A stretch of 64,000 bases of DNA from contig VCJN01000708.1 in assembly GCA_006384855.1 (NCBI GenBank), positions 496,001 to 560,000 of the forward strand, in the 5' to 3' direction. Within the stretch, counting starts at the first letter, position 1. Each line of letters begins with the position of its first letter. Positions 10,653-29,439 of the stretch are shown here, one piece after another. The DNA is from Tetraselmis striata (Eukaryota; Chlorophyta; Chlorodendrophyceae; Chlorodendrales; Chlorodendraceae). The notes beneath the pieces were generated by a model, which searched no databases, was not told the DNA's origin, and was given only the letters and a program-made list of their open reading frames with translations. A program made the translations under genes and the position numbers.

Positions 10653-11167
10653 GGCCGCGGCCCCGGAGCGAAATAACTACTACATTCTACATAGGAGCAA
10701 GCCATGGCCGGGGCGGCCCGCGCCACGCATGGAGTCCATGCTGAGCTCGGAGGGCAGCTAGATGGCGGGCGTCGCAGCAGCCTGCGGATTCCCAAGGAGA
10801 GAAGGGGGGGGGGCGGCCTTGTTGGGCACGTGCCCTGCCGAGCGGGGAACCCCCCCCCCCCCCCCCCCTGGAGGCGATCAGATAGCGCAGGCAGGCGGCA
10901 TGGGAGGGAGGGGGGGGGGGGGGGGGGGGCGTAACAGCAGCGGCGGTCAAGCAAAGCGGCCCGCTGATGTATTACAGAGGGGATATTCACACATGTAGCT
11001 ACACTGATGCCACGCCGCGCTGGTGCCGTCCGGCAGCAGCGTCACTTTTAAGGCCTGGCGTAATGTTTATACTCTAAAGGGGCTCCCCATCCAGCACACA
11101 CTCACTCACGCATCGGGCCGGTCCGGTCGGCGCAGTGGCCGGCCCCTGCGGGGGGTTCTTGTCCCGC
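10653..11167. other. Convergent intergenic region between GUN4 and SMC3
   Basis: Contains G and C tracts (about 10805, 10850-10868, 10910-10930). TTACA at 10972-10976 is TGTAA on the minus strand, about 195 bp past the SMC3 stop, and is a plausible polyadenylation signal for that gene. No clear TGTAA follows GUN4 here. Confidence 0.55.
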
Positions 11168-18577
<7,410 letters not shown>

Positions 18578-18984
18578 CTTGTCGGGAGCTCTGCGCCGCT
18601 TGCGGCCACAAAAGATTCGGCCTCCGGACAGTTGTGGCACGAGTGTGATCCGAAAGCTTCGCCTCTGCCGCCTGTGCCTATGTAGCGTCACAAGCCGAAG
18701 AGCAGCGTTGGTGGTCGGCGCGCCCGCCTCTCGGACTGATCGATGACGCTACTCTAGTTCTCCTCCCCGCCCCGCCACGCTCGGTCGCCCGCGCCGGCAG
18801 CGAATTTATTTTGAAATTCGAATTGACACGCCACCGGGAATCCGGGATACTATTTTCCGTAGCGATCAATTCCATCGATTTTCAGTAGGGATCGTTACCA
18901 GTGCCCGCTGTAAGGATTAGTCGCTACTCCTGATCCTAACCAGTAATCATCCTTACCTTTACCTTAAAATGAGTTATTCGCCCC

Positions 18985-19900
18985 GGACGGGTCATCGGCC
19001 GAAGCCGCCACAGCACTTGACCTGGTGCGACAACAAAATCTCGATACAGGTAACTGCAGCCATATGTTATTACATCAGGGCTTTAACAGATGCGCACTAC
19101 AAAGAGAACTAACAGCAACTATGAAAGGTTGCCAGCAAAAGAGAGACATAAGCATGAAACCAAGGTCGAGCAGGAGCCAAGGGACCGAACCACTAACTAA
19201 GTCGCCAAGCTGCCAGGAACCAAAGTGACCACTGCCCCGGGGTAGGCTATCAACCGCGGCGAGGACGCTTGCGACCGATGACCCGGATCATAGCAACACA
19301 TGCCGACGAGCGACGCGACGCAGGCGCAGGAGCACCATCACGTGCCGCGCGCGCGGCCGCGACTCTGCCAAGAACGTTGTCTGCATGTGCCAAGTTGATG
19401 AGCAAGGAGAACCGGCGGCGCCACGCAGGCAAGAGCTGGCCGATTTTTTGGCCAGTGTGTGTGTGGCTAGCTTTCACAAGCTTCACCAAGAAGGCCTCAG
19501 CGTGTGGGGCTAGCGAGCCAAACTCGGAAACGGCGAAAGGAACAAAGCGAAGCATGCCGGCGGCGTTTCGGACACCCTCGTCATACTTTTGGATTTTGTG
19601 GCGCTCTGCAGCCCGCAATGCAGTCGTTGGATCCGAGCTTGACACGCCGAGGATAGGGGCAATGGTGGTATCGACAGCAACCGTGTTCCCGCGGATACTG
19701 CAGCCATATTAGGTCAGGCATAGCCATTAGACCGTTGCCTCATTCAAACCCGGAAGGGTAACGCATCAACCGGCGGGTAAACCTGGGACAACCTAGGACA
19801 CGGGCCCGAACGATGTTGCCCTGAAACGACTGAGTTGGGAATTGATCATGGGACCTCTTGGGACGGTAGAAGAATACCGCTCTACCGAGCGGACGGACAC
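18985..19900 (-). repeat. tRNA-derived SINE, copy 5, split by a LINE insertion
   Basis: In minus orientation the head (GAGCGGTA...GTCCCATGATCAATTCCC) and body lie at 19900-19710 and the tail (AGGTCAAGTG, GGCGGCTTCGGCCGATG) at 19030-18985. The two halves are separated by the fragment at 19066-19696 with a 13-bp duplication at the junctions. Confidence 0.65.
19066..19696 (-). mobile_element. 5'-truncated LINE fragment with C-terminus of the ORF2-type protein
   Basis: The minus-strand frame from 19696 to a stop at 19250 reads NTVAVDTTIAPILGVSSSDP, then AAERHKIQKYDEG and FVPFAVSEFGSLAPHAEAFL. This matches the region after the reverse-transcriptase domain of L1-like LINEs in algae and plants (a K-Y motif, then VPF-x-FG-G). 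Only the C-terminus remains, as in a typical 5'-truncated copy. ACTGCAGCCATAT flanks it at 19053-19065 and 19697-19709. The 184-bp 3' UTR (19066-19249) ends in TGATGTAATAAC rather than poly-A. Confidence 0.75.
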
Positions 19901-20880
19901 CGAGGCATGTATAACGGATTCCCGGTAGGACGGGAACATGTACCTGTGATGATCTAAACTAGTGTATGGGGTTTTGATATGAATGATATGGCGGATGCTC
20001 GTCTGCCGCAATCTCGGCGAAATAATGCTCTCAAATGGGGTGCAGTACTTGTGCCCCGTCACGCATCCCGGAGCATGCATGAAGAAAGGGCTGGCGGAGG
20101 GGAAAAGGCGATTTACGCCGAGCTTCAACTTGAGTTTCTAGACTACGCATTTGCACGGCCGGGGGTCGCGGGTTGGAGCACAAGGGTGCGAAGATGCCTG
20201 CCCGAGAATAAGCAGCCGCCGTGACGTCATTTGGAACAAAGCATGGCTACGCGGCACATGGTTGCAGTAAGCCACAGTTTGGCTCTGCATACACCACGCG
20301 TGCCCATTCACCGGGTGCCCATGTATCGTGCCGACGGCAACAACCTCCAACCTCGTGAACACCGCTTATGGACTCCATCACGAGATGTACTGTGCAGATT
20401 CCGCGGAACATGTGATTGGAGCATGCTTCAGCAACTAGTTCTCATGCTGGAAAAGTGCCTTGTTGTGGACAGCATTAATAAAAAGAAGAATGTAGTGAAA
20501 GATGTAGCGGAGCTCATTGCAAACATCGATGAGGAGCTTGTAGATGATGAGATCCTAGTTGAATTATAGTTAGGTTGTCAAGGGTGTAAAGCAAAAACAA
20601 AGCGCAATTTACCATCACGCCATCTCTGCAAAGCCGCCACATGTCGGATCCGACCGGCGTTTGGGGGCTTCGCCCGCAGACCCCGAATGCGGGCCGGAGC
20701 CCTGCCCACGGCCGCTGACCAGGCCACGCGTTGACCGTTGACCGCCCATCCGCAGCCAATACCTATTTCCCGGGATATTCCAGCACACCTCTCATGTATT
20801 GACTAATAATGAGCCGCGCTACATCATGCCGAATGGTGTAACGACACAGAATTACATCCGCCGTAAATAATCAGGACCCG
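19901..20880. other. Intergenic, nothing supported
   Basis: A 112-residue plus-strand frame (20231-20569) ends in an acidic stretch (VAELIANIDEELVDDEILVE) but has no known domain and no clear gene context. It may be chance or a remnant. Confidence 0.3.
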
Positions 20881-20884
20881 GCCA

Positions 20885-21092
20885 AACACCTTCTACGCGA
20901 GAGGTCCCGGGTTCGATTCTTGGCCGAGCGATGTATTTTCGGCAATATCGTCCCGGCATGTCTTGGGTTTCCCCGGTTGATGCATTAGCCCTTCGTGGTT
21001 CGAATGAGGCAATGGTCTACGGGCTATGCCAGACCTACGACTGCAGTTTGCGCTAGGCCGGCTTCGGTCGATGTCCCGGGGCGGACTTTTTT
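20885..21092 (+). repeat. tRNA-derived SINE, copy 2
   Basis: Carries GAGAGGTCCCGGGTTCGATT (B box, about 20900-20919), the body with CGAATGAGGCAATGGTCTA and the GGCTTCGGTCGATGTCCC tail, followed by T9. It matches copies 1, 3 and 4. Confidence 0.75.
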
Positions 21093-21873
21093 TTTACTTG
21101 CGGTTGAGCGCGCACGTATGATGGAAATCCTGTATCGACGTAGCTAATAAATAGGGCTTTTCGCAAATTAGTGTACTTTTGGGGTGCAAAATTGGCAAAA
21201 TTGGGGTACTTTTCCATAAATGCATTTATGACCGGGATTTTTCGTCCTCGCGCGAAATATCTGCATTCGGCCACTAAACACGAAAATGTCCGACCATATC
21301 CAAAATCTGGGTCACATCATGCACAGATGCACAATAATGTGATAAACAACCGCAAATGATTCAAATTCGCAATTCAAATTCATGTCTTACATCACACTAC
21401 GTCTTACACACACTACCATTATGGGTCTATTCCTTACTCCTCAAGCGATGCTGTCTCTGGCCGTAGTCCGCAGCCGGCGCTATCGCGCCGGCGTGTGTGG
21501 CTGCTTGGTCTCAGCGCGGTTTGGCCTTTCCGCTTGTCTGCGTGTGACCGCGTGGCACATTTCTCGCTCGCATGTCAAACCGGCTATCTAGCAGGGGAAT
21601 ATTCTAGCAAGTAGCGAGGGGGTGTCGAGCATGTGGGACACAGAGGTAGTCGCGGCGCTGCCTGATGCTTCCGATCGAGGTGTCAATGGCGATGTCGCGA
21701 GTAGCGACTAACCGCGCGGCAAATCGGCGCCGGGCCGGCGTTTATCAGCAGCGCGATCGCGCGCGCCGGGCTCGGGCCGCAAAATCGGACTGTGCAATGT
21801 AATGAAAGTTCACCGTCACTTTCAGTTTTAGAGGCAGTTAAATCCGCATGGTCAATATGTAGATATACTAAAT
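21093..21873. other. Intergenic, nothing supported
   Basis: Mixed-composition sequence with no recognisable gene. A GC-rich stretch lies at 21450-21780. Confidence 0.4.
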
Positions 21874-22793
21874 TCCCCTACCTCTTGGGTTGAGCGGAGG
21901 AAAAGGAGAGCCGTGTCCGAAATCGCCTGGAATACGAGAGAATCAATACCGGTCGCAATACGGTTTTATCACGGATTTTTAGGCGTCCGTCCGTCCGTCC
22001 TCCTGTGCTGCGTCTTCGTGAATCGACCGTCATACACTCGGTGTTCGGTCGTTTGATTTCTAGGTACTAGTCCGACGACGGTAAGGTTCTGAATGGATGC
22101 GCGTGTATTCTAGCCCAGGCACGTCATATATTCGTCTGAAACGCCAAAATAACGCGGTACCGCAGCGCGTTTTTACTGCTGAATCAGCAAGCGAGACTAT
22201 TCAGCGACTATTCCTTACCTATACGGTAGTCCAAGTATGGTGCTGTAAAAAGGGGTCGCCGCGGTGCGGGGGCAGTCCGCCGACCCGGGGCCCGGCGTCC
22301 GTCGACGGACGGGCGACGGTCGAACGGCGGCGTCCGGCGTCCGGTGCCGGTACAGGCGGCGGGCGTGGCGATTCGCGCCGTGCCCGCCCCGTAGACCTGA
22401 CGACCGGCCCGACCGGCGCGGCCTCGTGCGGGATGATGCGGGCCGCCTGTAGGCGGCTTGTACTGTATTGCTGATCTTGCAGTGCTGTTTTTTTTTTCTA
22501 TTTTTGGGTAATACAACTTTTAGCGGTGGGTTGGGTACCGGCCTTTTTGTAATGCACGCCAGTAGTCAGCGGCCCGCTTTTACGCGGCTTGCAGATTTAA
22601 TCTGTTTTACAAAATAATACGTCTCTTTTGAAAAATAAATTACTGACAAATCTAACGCTAAAAGCATTATTACCCGGAAACAACAGTATTACAAGATCCA
22701 CACTGCAAGCCGGCTAAAAGCGGCGCGCATCCCGCACCACGCTCAACCCAAGAGGTAGGGGCACCTCCACAAATCCCCGGCGCGAAGCGCCGC
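21874..22793 (+). mobile_element. Non-autonomous Helitron2/Helentron-like (HINE-type) element, copy B
   Basis: Same structure as the copy at 221-1140: CCCCTACCTCTTGGGTTGAG at 21875-21894, its inverted copy at 22742-22761, then a CGGCGC-GAA-GCGCCG hairpin closing at 22793. It has a T-rich insertion near 22492-22516 and small deletions relative to copy A, yet the total length is the same. Similarity between the two copies stops within a few bases of the predicted ends. Confidence 0.7.
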
Positions 22794-23780
22794 TTAGTCT
22801 ATAAATGCAAACCCTAAAAATAGTATTATCCGCTGCATTCAGGTACTACTGGTACCTGACTACTGGTTCTACTGGTAACGGTAGTACGGGTAATCCGTAG
22901 CGCATCCGAATGGTGCTGCTGTATCGGTAGCGACACGGAATTTGCCTATCCGTATAATCAGGACCCAGCCACTACAGTGCGGAGCGCGCATGTCATGAAA
23001 ATTATTGTCGTCATCTGAAAAATAACGACTGCAATTAATGTTAATTAAAAATGATGCCTGCTATCTATATATCATTTATTTATATCACGCATATCACAAA
23101 ATAACAATATAACAACTGCCTTACGGATCCGGCGCAGCCCTGCAATGTCGCCCTGCACTGCCGCGAGCAGTGAAATACAGTCGGCGGAAGTTATCAGTCG
23201 CCGAGCGGGCAAACGCGTACAAGTACCGTCGCCGCATAGTCGCGAGTCACCGCGTGAGCACTAGTCGCCACCGCCACGGAGTTGCTGTCACCGCCTGACC
23301 TTGGTCGCTACCTCGACGTACCGAGTACGCGAGTACGTCGTGCAGGCAGGCGCCGGGCGGCCTATAGAGACGATTCGAAGGTATGCCAGTAAGCGTATAT
23401 TTTCAATTGGCTAAGGAGTAATCACCATCCCGTCGTCCCGGTTCCCACGCACCAGTTGTCGCAGTTATTACCGTCCGCTATCCCCCGCTAGCCACAAACC
23501 ACCGGCTGTATCTGCCGCCCGCAGCCGTCGGGCTCCCAGTCCCTGGCCCATACATGTGATTGTTCTGTCGATGCAGCAACCATCGACGTCGTCACATCTT
23601 GGCAAGCCCTCGAACATAGCAGTCTCGCCTATTGATCGCTACTGCGCGTACGACCGCCATACGTCGTCGGATGCCCGACTTTCAATGCGGGGCCAACCTA
23701 TATATACAGGTATATACATCTATGTGCACGGCATCGACTCAAGTGACCGACTACCGGCTGGGCTGATAGAGGCAGCTGTG
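22794..23780. other. Intergenic, promoter side of the Reeler-like gene
   Basis: Contains short ACTACTGGTACC-like direct repeats near 22840-22880. The upstream side of the next gene includes TATATATACAGGTATATACA near 23699-23718 and a poly-C tract at 23783-23797. No gene seen. Confidence 0.4.
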
Positions 23781-23867
23781 CACCCCCCCCCCCCCCCCTT
23801 CCCACTCTGCCAGCACACTCCCCGCTGATGGAGACTCGCAGCAGGTTCTCGAGATTTGCTACGAGTA

Positions 23868-25994
23868 TGGCATCCACCCAGCTATCATTCATCGCCGCGC
23901 TGGCAGCTACGAGCCTTCTTTTTGCGCCTGCTGTACGTGCCGATCCAAGATCATGGGATTCCAAGAACCCAAAGAACGCCAACGATCTCATTACTCTTGG
24001 TTTTGGCTGCAGCTTGCCCGACGAGCATCATGACGGCCAACACAAAGTATTGGCCAACACGTGAGGCCCCACTGCCTTTCCTGCCCGCCTGGTTGCTCGC
24101 GCTCCCTGCCACTTTCGTCTCGCTGACAACAAATCGCCGGCGGGCGGCCTGCTTTCGCTCCAAATACGATGAGGTGCATCTTCGCGTGTCAAAGAGTCGC
24201 ACATAGGGAGGTGGGTTGCAACAAAAAAGGTTGTGATTTGAGTCAAGTATCCATGGATGAAGCATCACATATTACAGTTGAATTGGCAGCATAAGTAATT
24301 ACCTAATAAAATCATTGCATGCGAACTTCTATTCCTACTGTACCCAAGGTAGCAGGACTATTCAAGCTATGTGCTGTTCTGTTCCGAATTGAGTTGATCG
24401 GCTGCAGCTCTGCCGAAACGGGCGTGTCTAGCTCAATGACCCATACTGGATATTGTTTACACTTTGGTGAGACGCAGCCAGCATATCATCATCACGCTGA
24501 TAGAGGAACCGGTTCATTTCTATCGAAAACATTGCACAAGTAATTATCAACACTCGGAACGTGGAAACCAGCTTAATCACCCGGTGTCAAAATTTGCACA
24601 TGCATGTACTGTCCCATCATAGACGAACGCAAAATCGCTGTGTATTTGAGTTTGGACCAATAAAGGATTTCCAGGACGACAGAGTTTCCTGGGTTTTCAC
24701 ACTCTAGCATCTTGTAGATCATCCTCTCGGATGACCCGCCTTAGTGGCCCGAATTCCAGCCTCAGGGCGTGTACAATAACCGCCTGAGGCTAGCTGCAGT
24801 TGGACGCTACACATGCTATACCTGTAAATGCTTCCAACTTTGCCATCCCTGGGAACTGCAGCTTCCACCCGCATGCACAGCCCACCCACGCCCTAGCACC
24901 ATTTGCATTGCTCTATCTGTTTTGCGGTACCAATTTGCTGCAGGCCCGCTGACCGCCAATGGTTCCACCCCATCCCCTATCTGCTGCAGAAACACAGAGT
25001 TTGAGATGTACGACTCTAGCGGCGCCCGCGTCGCAGAGTTTCAGGCGGGCGGGACGTACACCTGGAAAGCTACATACCCCAATCCCAGCGTGTCTATGGT
25101 GCTTGCGTCGGTCGGCCACATTGCGTCCAACATGTCCACTCATGACGACCAGAAACTCTGGTGCGGAGAAATGCTGCCCCCCCCCCCCCCCCCCCCCTCC
25201 TTCCACAGACGCACCCACTTTGCCATTATGCCGATCTGTCATCAGCAACACGGGGTGCTCATTTATTCATGAGAAATGATGATGGCATTGATGCCTTTGA
25301 ATGTTCCGCCACACAGTTCCATCCCCGGCATGCGCGTGACCTTCTCCACTGGCATGCCCTACCCTACCGAAGTTATGGGCACCTGGGCTGCTCCTGGTGA
25401 GACCCCCACCTCCTCCCTTCTCTCCCCATGATCTGCTCCACCACCCAGTGCCGCGCCACCAAGTTGGGGTTGCAGGATATGCGCTGTACGCTTATGCTCG
25501 TACGCCCCCCGTGTGCTCCTCTGCATCCGACAGATGCTGAGGACCCATCTCAGGAGGTATACTTTGACATCGTGCGTGCTGAGGGCTCCAGCTTCTTCAC
25601 TTCACGTGCCATTGTCTGCCGCGAGGGCGCAGTGGAGTGCAACGACAGCGGCGTCAGCAACGATGAGGGAAGTGATGACGATGACGGCGCCACTCCCCCG
25701 CGCCAGCGACCCGCCCTCTCCCACTCGCACTACTCTGGGTTGCTGCATCTCCAGCGCGGCCCTCCTTTCGGCTGCTCCATACTGAAGTGCAGCAGCAGAG
25801 CCATGACGCCCTGGCTCCCGTGGTCCCCTCTTGAAAGCAACGCTTGCTATCAGTGCAGAGCCACGATAACCTTGTGCGGCCTCCTCCTTGTTTCTAGTTT
25901 TATGGTCCTTGTCGTGGCAATAAGTAACAGGCAGCGGTCCCGTGGACGGCATTCGAAAGTTTGCAGAAAATTTGCCCCAAAACTTCCGGTGTAA
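23868..25994 (+). CDS. Secreted or membrane protein with Reeler-like region
   Basis: Exon 1 (ATG at 23868, alternative 23828; ends near 24060) encodes a signal peptide, FIAALAATSLLFAPAVRADP, then GFGCSLPDEHHDG. A second exon near 24943-25155 reads ICCRNTEFEMYDSSGARVAE and GGTYTWKATYPNPS. The third (about 25315-25399) reads SIPGMRVTFSTGMPYPTEVM then GTWAAP, joined in phase. The fourth starts near 25544, EVYFDIVRAEGSSFF with two Cys, and stays open to a stop at 25994 through a hydrophobic stretch (TLCGLLLVSSFMVLVVAI) that could be a membrane anchor. The order G-x-YT, W-x-AP, V-x-F resembles Reeler domains of secreted eukaryotic proteins; this is pattern recognition only. Phase between exons 1 and 2 does not join, so an exon may be missing. 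TGTAA overlaps the stop and recurs at 26117. The third intron boundary carries poly-C. Confidence 0.5.
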
Positions 25995-26607
25995 ATATCA
26001 ACGCGCAGTGAATGTCATGCCTAGCATTGCTTATTTCCTTCATCCCCTGCCCCCATCCATAATGTCGATCCAGGACCTTACCAGTTTCAGGTAGTCGTGT
26101 TTCTGTTACCCTGCGCTGTAAATGCAATCAATAATGTTTCCCTCGAGCAGCGGGGTTCTGTCGCGCGCCCCGAGGAGGCTCGCAAGAGTCAGCTCCCGTG
26201 TCGCATGCTGCCGCCGGTTTGCCGCTTGCGCCATCGAGGCGGGCGGCTACTTTGGCAGCCACCTTGTTCTGCACCCACCGTCCCGGGTCAAGTTTGCGCA
26301 TTACATCCGCAGGTGGTCTGGACAGCCCTGTGAAACCTCTGCGTAGTGCTCAAATCACAACCGCCTGGCGAGCGCACTGCGTCCCTGCTGCTTCGGTCAA
26401 TATCCTCGGGATATGTACGCGATCTGTACTCGCTAAGAAGCACCTCCCATCCATGCTATTGGCCCCTTACTTAGCTCATCTAAATCCAATCAGGGCTACC
26501 TTTACCTTGGCCAAATCACAGGCGATCAGCAGCAGCACGGAAGATGACGCCACAGGTCGATTTTAATACGGCATTGCCGACGCCGGCCTTGCTGATCAGT
26601 GTTGGGC

Positions 26608-28684
26608 TCATCGACCTGCTGTCAGCTTCTCCTTGACTTCTTGGATGTCCTGCAGCACCAGGATCAGCGTGTGTGAATAGTACCTGAACCATGCGAGCAT
26701 TGGCTGGGATCAAGGGCATCATGGCAGCACCCAGACAACGCAGAGCCACCTAGATAGCTTCACATTAGGTGACGAAGCTTATGCATCAGACACCCCCCCC
26801 CCCCCTGGGGTTCAAAATAAGTCTAGAATAAGGGGCTCTTACGAGCATGCGGGCACCGATCATTTGTATCAGCAGGTGAGTATGTGCGATCGATGTTGCC
26901 TATTGGAATTCCTCCCATCACAAGGGAGACCCAGTGCACTGTTGCAATCATGCAGCGGATGATCCATGTAGACATGCAGTGCCAACTTTCGAAATGGCCG
27001 CATATTGGGTTCACCGCTGCTGACGAGCGGATGCCCGGGTGCCCACCTGCCATGTTTGATACTTCGGAGACCCTGTGTGCAGTGGGGGCACACCGTCACA
27101 CAGCAAAACAGAGCCGCGTCGTTAGAATGCAAGCAGTGTGCCGCTATGCTTATTGGTCTTCAGCTGTGCCAATGTACAGTGCTTTTGGCCATCCACACCC
27201 ACTTCATTTTGGTCAATGTTCCCCTTTCAGCGGGAGGCGAAGTGGCTGCATGAGGCGCGGGCTGTCAGCACCTGGAGTTCTAGCTGGATTCCTGAGAAGG
27301 TATGACGGATGAAAGATCGGCATGAGGAATCGGCCATCCTGCTCGTACCATGTCCCGCGAACCTGCCGTATACATTTATCACCATGGACACCGCAAAGTC
27401 GTGACTGTCGGATTGGTTACTCACATTTTGATACCAATCAGAGGGGAAAGGGGGGGGGGGGGGGGGCAGGTTTCGCTCGCACCTTTGTTATACCACGCGT
27501 CTCTCCCACAATGGCCGCCATTGCCAGCCTCCCCACCAGTAGGATGACATCCGGGTCCACTATCCTGATCTCATTGCGCAGGATGGGCCTTGATGTGTGC
27601 ACCGGCGCGGTGTCCAATCAGCCCAAACATGTGCTCATCAGAGCAGCTTATTGCAGCCGCTGACTTGCAAAGAGCACAAATCGTTACCGCTTTTCGGTGA
27701 AGATACGCAAACACCCAATAGCGCCTGGTCACATGTAGGCGCAATGCTTCGAGCGCAGCCCCTGCAATCCAATCGGCGGGTGCGATTTCGGTGGGACACG
27801 CACAGATAGTACGCGATCTCCTCTGGAGTGGGTCGCGATTGTTTGGCGGTCTCCTCTTGACGATGTTGGTGATATAGGCGTCGTGGTTGCTGCAGGAGTG
27901 ACCGCGGGGTCAGTCAACTGCGCGGGAAGGGGTCGCCGGGCATACTAGGGCTCTGCTCACTCGCGTTCCAGTCCAGGCCACCCACCTGTCAATATCGACC
28001 GCAGCCAATATGCGATCGAGTAGCTCCCCCGACCTGCCGACAAACGGAGTCCCCAGTCGGTCCTCTTCTGCCCCGGGCGCCTCTCCGATTACCTGCGCCA
28101 GCGGGCAGACATACGCGGCTGCCCCCTCAGCGCCCAGGCCTTGCTGCGCGGCCAGAGAGCCCAGACTATCTGAAGCTCCGATTGGTGACACACGTGCCAT
28201 GGACAGGGCAATACTTGATAGAGGTGCAGCCTAGTCTACTGACCATCAGCTTGGCCTCTGGGCTCCCGCGATGCATCACCACTTGACCCCCATACGCTTC
28301 CAACGGATCGCCCTGCGCAAAACACGGCGGCGGGAACTCGTTAAACCGCATGCATGGAGGGGGCCTCTTTGAGGGACCTCTTGAAGCGGTGAGGATTGAG
28401 CGTTGAGAATAATCAAAACTACCTCAAAATCAGTTTATCACCCTGCTACGACAGGTGCTGTTGTCAGGGAGAAGGCTGTACGAGTGGCTCCAGGCTGTAC
28501 GAGTGGCGACACCGCGACATCGGGTGCACATTACTGGCGACACTCTGGTGACACCGTGTGATAACTGCGACCGCACCTTCATCTCGGCCAGCATACCCCG
28601 TAAAGAGTCCACCGTTTCTGCACTGCCCCAGTCGCCTCCTGCTCGTGGCGGGAAAATACAACAGTTTTCAGCAGGTGTATCCAC
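26608..28684 (-). CDS. Uracil-DNA glycosylase, family-4 type (one exon out of frame)
   Basis: Excises uracil from DNA to start base-excision repair; relatives occur in bacteria, including cyanobacteria, so a plastid role is possible. Exons in order: 28244-28312, 27986-28092 ([20 protein letters not shown], the catalytic GEAPG motif), 27804-27889 ([17 protein letters not shown]), 27483-27588 ([18 protein letters not shown]), 27272-27362 ([18 protein letters not shown], the HPS motif), a 26-nt microexon 27047-27072 (SPKYQTWQ) and 26608-26649 ([13 protein letters not shown], stop). All phases agree except at 27804-27889, where the expected [10 protein letters not shown] is one base out of frame after NNRD. 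A donor 4 bp downstream (GTGTCC) would restore the overall frame with altered residues. An N-terminal exon probably lies at about 28510-28684 (contains CTRC), but its junction is unresolved. TGTAA on the minus strand lies at 26301. Confidence 0.8.
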
Positions 28685-28689
28685 GCGAC

Positions 28690-29017
28690 GGCGCGCCAGT
28701 GCGGCGATGGCGGTGTTTTCGTCCGGTCTGCCGCAGTCTTACCTGCGCAAGCAGTCAGGGACCGCCGCGGTGCTGCCCACTTCGCATGTCGTAAGCGTGT
28801 CCGCTGTACCGAGTACCGCCGGAATGCTGGTGAGAAGAAGCCACTGCTGGACGAATCGAGGACGCCTGCCAACACGTTGGGCTTCTCGCAGGAGAGCGAG
28901 GGCCTGCTACCGGCTCGGCCACAGGCCGGTGCTAGAAACCCCGAAAGCTTGTACATCAGCCCCATGCGGCTACTCATGAAACGACTATCGGAGATGGGGC
29001 CAGCTGAGACACAGTAA
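28690..29017 (+). CDS. Possible C-terminal exon of an unknown plus-strand protein
   Basis: A plus-strand frame runs without a stop from about 28690 to TAA at 29015-29017. The end reads protein-like: EKKPLLDESRTPANTLGFSQ and SPMRLLMKRLSEMGPAETQ. No family recognised and no upstream exon found. The minus strand is also open here, so chance or antisense shadow is possible. Confidence 0.22.
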
Positions 29018-29439
29018 CGGCTGCTAATGTAGTGGCTCTCCGCTGATATCAGTCTTTGCGAGTATGACAACCTCCTTACCGCCTATGCCCGCAAGTGGTC
29101 GTGGCGATGGCGCGCCGCACGCATCGAGCGAGCAGCGTCGGGCTCGCCCCACGCCGTCTCTTGACGCTTACACCTGTTCCTTGTCGCTTACCTGTAAGGA
29201 TTAATCCTTACCCCCCCGGCCCCCGCCAGTTTTGAAAAATACGTACTGTCCTGTATATCAAGATAGTAGCTACTTATTATAGCAGTGGTTAGCGCTGCAA
29301 TAATATAGATACATATACTATTGGTAGATTGAGGCAGCCTGAGTTCCGCCGCCTGGATAGATAGGTTCAGTCAGAACGCAGATATGTTCTCAATCCCATT
29401 CTACTGCCACTTCAGACTTTTATTTTTCAGTGTAGTTAC

